NCBI GenBank assembly: GCA_023426275.1
Contig: JAFABC010000208.1
Span: 1 to 20,289 of the forward strand
Origin: Pseudomonadota bacterium
GTDB lineage: Bacteria; Desulfobacterota; Desulfovibrionia; Desulfovibrionales; Desulfovibrionaceae
Length of the DNA: 20,289 nt
Reading direction: 5' to 3'
Position 1 is the first letter of the stretch. Every line of letters starts with the position of its first letter. Position numbers and translations under genes: made by a program. Below, piece by piece: positions 15,164 through 20,289 of the stretch. The notes under the pieces were generated by a model that was not told where the DNA came from, made no database searches, and saw nothing but the letters and a program-made list of their open reading frames with translations.

Positions 15164-18100
15164 ATGAATTTTCTTCCACTCCTGACGAATGAATACATTA
15201 AGTCTATTTGGGGTTCTGAGTTTGCTAATTTTATGAGTTCAGGTGTGGATAAGGAGCTTCTTGCCAGGTTTGCTTCTTGGGATAAGAGGGATAAATCTTT
15301 AAGTGAAACGCAGTTAGAGCAGACTTTTATTAATCTTTTTTTCGTAGACACATGGGGATATTGGGGAACTGGATCTCGTGGGAATAGTTCTCAGTACACT
15401 CTTTGTCCTCAGTATAAAATTATTAGTGCAGGTCAACAAGGTGGACGTGGTTCGGCAGACTTAGCTTTAGGTTTCTTTGCAACAGAAGATTTGAATTCTA
15501 TTCCGCAAGTTTTGTGTGAGTTCAAAGATATAAAATCTAGCTTAGATGCTCCTCAAAGAAGAGAAGGAAATGATAGATCTCCAGTAAAGCAATGTTTTGA
15601 CTACCTTAAGTATTCATTTGATGCTACTGACAGCAATTCTAAGGTTGTTCCGTCTTGGGCAATAGTCACAGACATGAATGAGTTTAGATTGTATTCAAGA
15701 AAACTTGGAATGAGTTCATTTCAACAATTTTTTATAAGAAGGATGTCGAAATCAGTATCGACTACCTTGCTTGAAGATACTGAAAATGGGGCATTGCAAC
15801 GGTTTCTCTTTAGGAAAATGTTTAACGTAGAAATGTTGCTTGCAGATTTCGGCAAATCAAAACTTGAAAAGATAATAGAAGATCAAAAACTACAAGAAAA
15901 AAATCTTGAAAAGGAATTTTACAAAGATTACCAAGGATATAGAGAGTTTGTTTTTTCGTCGATACAAGTTTCGAATAAAGATACATACGATGGAACACCC
16001 GGTAAATTGGTTCAGCTGACGCAGAGATTTTTGGATCGATGTATTTTTATACTATTTTGTGAAGACATGGGTAGCGGATTATATTTCCCAACTAATTTGC
16101 TTCGTAATGTTTTAATAGATCAAAGTAAGCAGCAGTATTACGATGGCGAACACGATAATATTTGGAGTTTAGTAAAGCAATTGTTTAAATCAATGAGGAC
16201 CGGGGGGGCTTTTACGGATGAATTTTTAATACCTCATTTTAACGGAGGTTTATTCTCTGAATTGCCTGAGTTAGAAAATCTTAAAATTCCTAATAAGATA
16301 TTTTGTGCAAAAGGGCAAGGTGAGAGTGTCACTTCTCTCCTAGGACACAGAAACACCCTCCTATATTTTTCATCGAAGTATAACTTTGGTGCAAGTGGTG
16401 AAACTGGCGAAAAGACTATAACACTTTATACGCTTGGAAGAATATTCGAGCAGTCTATTACAGATTTAGAGTATATGGAGTCAGAAGCAGAAGGTAGAAC
16501 TTCAATTGCGCATCTAAATAAGCGAAAAAGAAACGGAGTTTATTACACACCCGAATGGGTCACAGAGTATATAGTACGTGAGACAATTGGAGCGTGGCTT
16601 TCTGACAGGAGAAAAGAGATTGGTCTAGAAATTGGTATTGATTTTTCACAGAAAGCGCAAGATGAGTATGCTCGATACTTATCTAGTGCAAGAAAGAATA
16701 AAAAGAAACCAACTAATGAGATAACTGAATATTTAGATAAGCTTTCAGTCTATAGGGATTGTGTTGAGAACTTGAAAGTATTAGACCCGTCCTGTGGATC
16801 AGGGGCATTTTTGATCCAAGCTTTGAATTATTTGTTGTCGGTAAGAACTCAAATCGCTCTTGAAGTTGAACGTATTGAAGGAAGAAGGTATCTATTTGAT
16901 GTTGATACAGCTATTCGTGAAATTCTTTCAAAAAATATTTATGGCGTTGATCTTAATCCTGAATCTGTTGAAATAACTCAACTTGCGCTTTGGTTGAATA
17001 CTGCCGTTCCTGGAAAACCTCTGAGTAATCTTGATAAACATATAAGAAATGGAAACTCTTTAGTTGGTCCTGATTTTGTAAGTTTTTACAACGAACAATA
17101 CCGAGAGCAGGCCAGCCTGTTTGATGATTTGACAGATGTAAGAAAAGAAAAAATAAATTTTTTTGATTGGGAAACATCATTTCCTGAAGTTTTTACTGAA
17201 ACAAAAGAAAAACATGATCGTGGTTTTGATTGTATTGTTGGTAATCCTCCATATGTTAAGCTTCAGAATTTTAGAAAGATAAATAGAGAAGAATCTGATT
17301 ATTTTGTGTTGAATAAGTTGTCTGACGGAACTTATTTGTATAAAAGTGCGCAAACTGGAAACTTTGATCTTTATCTATTATTTATTGAAAAAGGATTGTA
17401 TCTTTTAAATGGAAAAGGTAGGATGGGGTATATTGCTCCTAACGTTTGGTTGAAAAATGATTATGGTAAAGGTTTGCGTAGACTTGTCAAATGTAGTTCA
17501 TGTATGGATCGTTGGATAGATTTTCAAAGCTACCAAGTTTTTGAGGAGGCAACAACTTATACTGCGATACAGTTTTTTAAAAAATCAGAGAACTCTGGAG
17601 TAAGATTTGAAATATCTCCAAAAGGCGAAATTTCATATATAGATTGGTCGAAGTCGAATTTTATAGAAACAGAAAAATTGTCGGATGATGATACTTGGAG
17701 CTTTATGCCTGCTGCTGAACGAAATTTGATTAAAAAGTTGGGAGAAAACTCTGACGCTTTGATCGATTCAAATTGTCAAATTGTTGTTGGTTTGCAGACG
17801 AGTGCAGATAGTATATATCATCTGGAACGGGTAGAATCAGGATTGTACAAACAGTTTGGGTGTGGGCAAGAAGAACTAAACTATAGAATTGAGGATGATA
17901 TCATGCATCCTCTTGTGTCTGGTCCAGATGCCAAGCGATATCAAAATCCAAATTTAAATAAGTATATACTTTTCCCCTATTTTGTAGATTCTGGTGAAGC
18001 TCGCTTGTACACAAGTTTAGAAATGCAAGAATTGTATCCCAATGCATGGTCATACTTGCTAATGTTTGAAGACAGTCTTCGTTCAAGAGAAAATGGTTTG

Positions 18101-19057
18101 CTAGATGATGATGAAAGTTGGTGGGCCTATGGAAGGAATCAGAGTCTGACGAACCAGAAAGCTTCGAAATTATGCGTAGCACAAACTGTTAAAAAATTAG
18201 AAATATTTTTTGATAATAAAGGTGAATTTTTTATTAATAATGTTCGAGTAAACGGAATACTTGTAGATTCAGAAGAAGATGGATGGTATCTTCTTGGCGT
18301 CCTTAATAGTCCTTCTCCTGACTTTGTGTTTAGGAGAATATCAACTCCGAAAGCTAATGGTTATTACGAATCAAATAAGCAGTATATAGCTCCATTGCCA
18401 ATTCCTAAAGCGAATGCTGTTCAAAAGAATCAAGTCGTGAATTTTGCCAAACAGCTTCAATCCTTAACAACTGAACGTCGGGACATCGTGTCCCAGTTGC
18501 AATCGCGCTTGGATGGTCCACATTGTTTATCCGAGAAGATGGACGAAAGTTGGATTTGGGCCGAAGTTAAAACTATAAAAAAGTGGAAGGAGCAAGCTCC
18601 AGAAAATCTTGGCGGTCGGGAGAAAACTCAATGGGCCAGAGAGCAACGTGAAGCAAAGATTTTAGAACGCTTAGAAAAAATAGATAGTTTTCTTAGTCCT
18701 GATTCTGAATTGACTGTCAAAGAAAGTAATGGTGAAGTTTCTCTTGAAATAAAAGAACAAGTTGAAATATCCGCCTTTGTTTCTCCAAGTCAAGGAAAAT
18801 TTCTTGCTGCACAATGGGAGCAAATTGCAAGAACTACAAATATTACAGAAAAATTTCAGTCAAAGACTTTTATAAAGCGTTTGCTAAATGTGCGTTCGTC
18901 TGAAAACGAATCTTTTGTAAATAATACTGTTGAACTAAATGAGAAAATTAAAAATTTAGATAGTCAACTGGTTGAGCTCGAAAGCAGTTTAAACTCGCTT
19001 GTGTATGAACTCTACGGCCTTACAGAAAATGAAATTACGATGATTGAAGCTGGCTAA
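15164..19057 (+). CDS. Type IIG restriction-modification enzyme (fused nuclease-methylase)
   Basis: 1297 aa. A single chain expected to cut unmodified DNA and methylate adenine N6 in the same target. The N-terminal nuclease has a PD-(D/E)XK core: Asp99 in GSADLALG and Glu119-Phe-Lys121 in VLCEFKD. A helical connector (about 190-450) leads to NGVYYTPEWVTEYIV (about 458-473), the SAM-binding LDPSCGSGAFLIQAL (Asp541 to Gly547) and the catalytic NPPY (694-697), as in Eco57I-type methylases. The C-terminal part (about 850-1297) should be the target-recognition domain, ending in a coiled region and LVYELYGLTENEI. No helicase motifs, so it is not type I/ISP. BREX PglX lacks the N-terminal nuclease. 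A weak AGG lies before ATG. Low GC. Two small genes follow, the first 28 bp downstream. Confidence 0.88.
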   Translation: MNFLPLLTNEYIKSIWGSEFANFMSSGVDKELLARFASWDKRDKSLSETQLEQTFINLFFVDTWGYWGTGSRGNSSQYTLCPQYKIISAGQQGGRGSADLALGFFATEDLNSIPQVLCEFKDIKSSLDAPQRREGNDRSPVKQCFDYLKYSFDATDSNSKVVPSWAIVTDMNEFRLYSRKLGMSSFQQFFIRRMSKSVSTTLLEDTENGALQRFLFRKMFNVEMLLADFGKSKLEKIIEDQKLQEKNLEKEFYKDYQGYREFVFSSIQVSNKDTYDGTPGKLVQLTQRFLDRCIFILFCEDMGSGLYFPTNLLRNVLIDQSKQQYYDGEHDNIWSLVKQLFKSMRTGGAFTDEFLIPHFNGGLFSELPELENLKIPNKIFCAKGQGESVTSLLGHRNTLLYFSSKYNFGASGETGEKTITLYTLGRIFEQSITDLEYMESEAEGRTSIAHLNKRKRNGVYYTPEWVTEYIVRETIGAWLSDRRKEIGLEIGIDFSQKAQDEYARYLSSARKNKKKPTNEITEYLDKLSVYRDCVENLKVLDPSCGSGAFLIQALNYLLSVRTQIALEVERIEGRRYLFDVDTAIREILSKNIYGVDLNPESVEITQLALWLNTAVPGKPLSNLDKHIRNGNSLVGPDFVSFYNEQYREQASLFDDLTDVRKEKINFFDWETSFPEVFTETKEKHDRGFDCIVGNPPYVKLQNFRKINREESDYFVLNKLSDGTYLYKSAQTGNFDLYLLFIEKGLYLLNGKGRMGYIAPNVWLKNDYGKGLRRLVKCSSCMDRWIDFQSYQVFEEATTYTAIQFFKKSENSGVRFEISPKGEISYIDWSKSNFIETEKLSDDDTWSFMPAAERNLIKKLGENSDALIDSNCQIVVGLQTSADSIYHLERVESGLYKQFGCGQEELNYRIEDDIMHPLVSGPDAKRYQNPNLNKYILFPYFVDSGEARLYTSLEMQELYPNAWSYLLMFEDSLRSRENGLLDDDESWWAYGRNQSLTNQKASKLCVAQTVKKLEIFFDNKGEFFINNVRVNGILVDSEEDGWYLLGVLNSPSPDFVFRRISTPKANGYYESNKQYIAPLPIPKANAVQKNQVVNFAKQLQSLTTERRDIVSQLQSRLDGPHCLSEKMDESWIWAEVKTIKKWKEQAPENLGGREKTQWAREQREAKILERLEKIDSFLSPDSELTVKESNGEVSLEIKEQVEISAFVSPSQGKFLAAQWEQIARTTNITEKFQSKTFIKRLLNVRSSENESFVNNTVELNEKIKNLDSQLVELESSLNSLVYELYGLTENEITMIEAG

Positions 19058-19085
19058 GTTTTTTTAAAATTATTAGGGGGTTTAA

Positions 19086-19511
19086 ATGTCTAGAGAGATT
19101 TGTCTGAATATATGGATAGTAATTAGCGAAGAGACTGGAATGGTTAAGTCTCTCGGAGGCCGGATGTATTATCTTGATGGTACTGATGAACAAAAAACGT
19201 CGGTTTTGAAATTTCTCGCTGAATCTGACTTTGCAATGGCATTCAAGATGCCAATTCCAGAGAATTACGTAGTCAACAACGGTGATGAAGTCATAACAGG
19301 TGCCGTTACGCCTGGCGAGCTGGATGACATATCTTCACCGATTTATGAAGAATTCTATCGATTTTTAGACAATCAGAAGGTCAGTCTCGCAAGTCTTGAT
19401 GGTTTTGATTGCTTTATCACTGAAAGAATTCCTGAAAATCCTTTGTATGTCATAACTCCGTTGCTTGAAGGGGAGTTTGGAGACATCTCTTTGTTTAGAG
19501 GGAGCAGATAA
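19086..19511 (+). CDS. Unknown protein downstream of the R-M enzyme
   Basis: 141 aa, soluble and acidic, start MSREICLNIWIVISEETGMV. I recognise no domain. It has mixed alpha/beta character and a conserved-looking C-terminus (YVITPLLEGEFGDISLFRGS). AGGGGG lies 5 nt before the ATG, 28 bp after the restriction-modification stop, so it is probably co-transcribed. As an operon partner it might modulate restriction (control, immunity or specificity) or be an independent cargo gene. Confidence 0.65.
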   Translation: MSREICLNIWIVISEETGMVKSLGGRMYYLDGTDEQKTSVLKFLAESDFAMAFKMPIPENYVVNNGDEVITGAVTPGELDDISSPIYEEFYRFLDNQKVSLASLDGFDCFITERIPENPLYVITPLLEGEFGDISLFRGSR

Positions 19512-19614
19512 AATGTTTTGTAAAAAACAATAAATTTTTAAGTTCGTAAAAATAAACAAAGAGTTTTGAAAGTTTGAAAATTATATAAAATTGCAACCAA
19601 TATGGAAAGGAAAG

Positions 19615-19866
19615 ATGACCTATAAAAATGAAACTACTACATTTGCGTCTAAAGACAATATCAAATGGTTGCGGCAAAGAGCTTTGGGTAGACCAGTTTA
19701 TCAAGATGTTGGAGTTGAAGAAATTGATATTACTGTGGCAAAGTCTTTGTATCATATGATTTCATCAATTGTCTTTTCTCCCATTGACTTGCTGAAAATA
19801 CTAAAAGAGGAAACCCCGTTGCCTTATGAAACGTTTAAGAAAATTGAAGACTTTCTTATCTCATAG
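19615..19866 (+). CDS. Small unknown protein, last gene of the element
   Basis: 83 aa from MTYKNETTTFASKDNIKWLR. Basic N-terminus, helical C-terminus (SPIDLLKILKEETPLPYETF). No family recognised. A TTG at 19591 in frame would add 8 residues, but ATG 19615 has an AAGGAAAG purine run just upstream and is preferred. It lies 103 bp after the 141-aa gene on the same strand, possibly in the same transcript. No terminator follows before the structured block. Confidence 0.55.
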   Translation: MTYKNETTTFASKDNIKWLRQRALGRPVYQDVGVEEIDITVAKSLYHMISSIVFSPIDLLKILKEETPLPYETFKKIEDFLIS

Positions 19867-20046
19867 AAGCGCAACCGGAGTCCAACCCGAGGGCCAGGAG
19901 CCCAGCCAAGGAAACCCAGTGGTGCAAATGACTTGCTGACGGGAACGCGCAAGGCGAATGACCTGGATGAGCGAACCTCTTGAACGGCGGGGGGAAATAA
20001 CAGCTCGAGCTGGGCGGCCCCCAGCTCATAACGGAGCAGCAACCGT
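19867..20046. other. GC-rich structured segment beside attR
   Basis: A sharp change to GC-rich DNA right after the last gene. Hairpins: a nested stem at 19915-19943 (CCC/GGG, GT/AC, GCAA/TTGC) and an 8-bp perfect stem GAGCTGGG/CCCAGCTC (20007-20014/20020-20027). No convincing coding frame. It looks like a structured RNA or a remnant of one. A piece of a group II intron is one idea, but catalytic domain V is not seen. Confidence 0.45.
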
Positions 20047-20066
20047 GGTCAACCACCTGGTGAACC
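20047..20066 (+). repeat. Right copy of the 20-bp end repeat (candidate arm site)
   Basis: Matches 6291-6310 at 18 of 20 positions, in the same orientation. It lies 95 bp inside attR. Another GTTGAC hexamer follows at 20105. Candidate arm-type integrase sites. The stretch 20067-20160 contains nothing else I can name. Confidence 0.5.
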
Positions 20067-20160
20067 GGAAGCCTCTAACACCTATCCAACATCCCTTGCT
20101 AAATGTTGACAACCGAGGGAATAATTCAAGGAAATCCGAGGGTTTCTTTGGGTTTGCCTG

Positions 20161-20207
20161 GAATGGCATTCAAGAGGTCGTGGGTTCGATTCCCTCCAGC
20201 TCCACCA
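20161..20207 (+). repeat. attR: 47-bp copy of the tRNA-Ala 3' end
   Basis: Identical to 6182-6228. It lacks the tRNA 5' half and the promoter, so it is not a functional tRNA gene. It marks the right end of the element. Confidence 0.95.
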
Positions 20208-20219
20208 GAATGAATGCAC

Positions 20220-20249
20220 GGGGTTAGGTGATAAGCCTAACCCCTTTTT
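20220..20249 (+). terminator. Original chromosomal terminator of the tRNA-Ala gene
   Basis: GGGGTTAGG (20220-20228) and CCTAACCCC (20236-20244) form a 9-bp stem with a 7-nt loop, then TTTTT. It lies 12 nt past attR. Before integration it would have followed the tRNA gene. Confidence 0.85.
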
Positions 20250-20289
20250 CTTTTGGCCCCGCCAACACTGCGCCAACGGGTTTTGTTGG

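Noticed and set aside
15164..19057. BREX PglX or DISARM methylase
   Set aside because: The N-terminal PD-(D/E)XK nuclease and the absence of partner genes (PglZ, BrxC, DrmA/B) favour type IIG.
19824..20056. Minus-strand frames of 66-72 codons
   Set aside because: They run through the structured GC-rich segment and overlap the real 83-aa gene antisense, with no ribosome site.
20082..20276. Minus-strand 64-codon frame with WWSWRESNPRPLECH
   Set aside because: This is the antisense of the tRNA 3' end at attR, a well-known false ORF pattern.

Overview
The window joins two unlike kinds of DNA. Bases 1 to about 6,180, and the last ~80 bases, are GC-rich chromosome. The gene set (FtsEX, RecN, a cytoplasmic CbiK-type cobaltochelatase, a DppB/DppC-like permease pair) and sequence style suggest a Desulfovibrio-like sulfate reducer. 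That taxonomic guess is an inference from gene content, not a database match.

Chromosomal part (all minus strand): dppB-like > dppC-like > recN > ftsE > ftsX > cbiK. The genes overlap by 1-14 nt or are ~10 nt apart, so they are probably one transcript. FtsE has an altered ABC signature (LPGGGQQ). A tRNA-Ala(GGC) gene (6153-6228) with its own promoter lies on the other strand.

Mobile part: the last 47 bp of the tRNA gene recur exactly at 20161-20207. These repeats bound an integrated element with an excised circle of 13,979 bp. Next to the tRNA it carries a tyrosine integrase and an excisionase-like HTH protein. It then carries a ColE2-type primase/replication initiator, so the circle may replicate on its own. 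After that come a DUF6573 protein, several small unknown genes and a 231-aa unknown protein. The right half holds two convergent small proteins with AbrB-like sequence, then a 1297-aa single-chain type IIG restriction-modification enzyme followed by two small unknown genes, the first only 28 bp downstream. There is no relaxase, capsid or packaging gene, so the element looks like an integrated plasmid or satellite that relies on others for transfer and carries a defence cargo.

The element is mostly AT-rich, with short GC-rich, hairpin-rich patches (about 12,100-12,290, 14,600-14,760 and 19,870-20,050) that contain no convincing gene. Two long gaps (7,865-9,213 and 10,267-11,169) flank the replication gene. 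They hold inverted repeats, a shared 19-bp motif and possible gene relics. A small gene at 12,998-13,162 is interrupted by a single in-frame TGA. The least explained parts are the downstream partners of the type IIG enzyme, the 231-aa protein and the structured segment beside attR.
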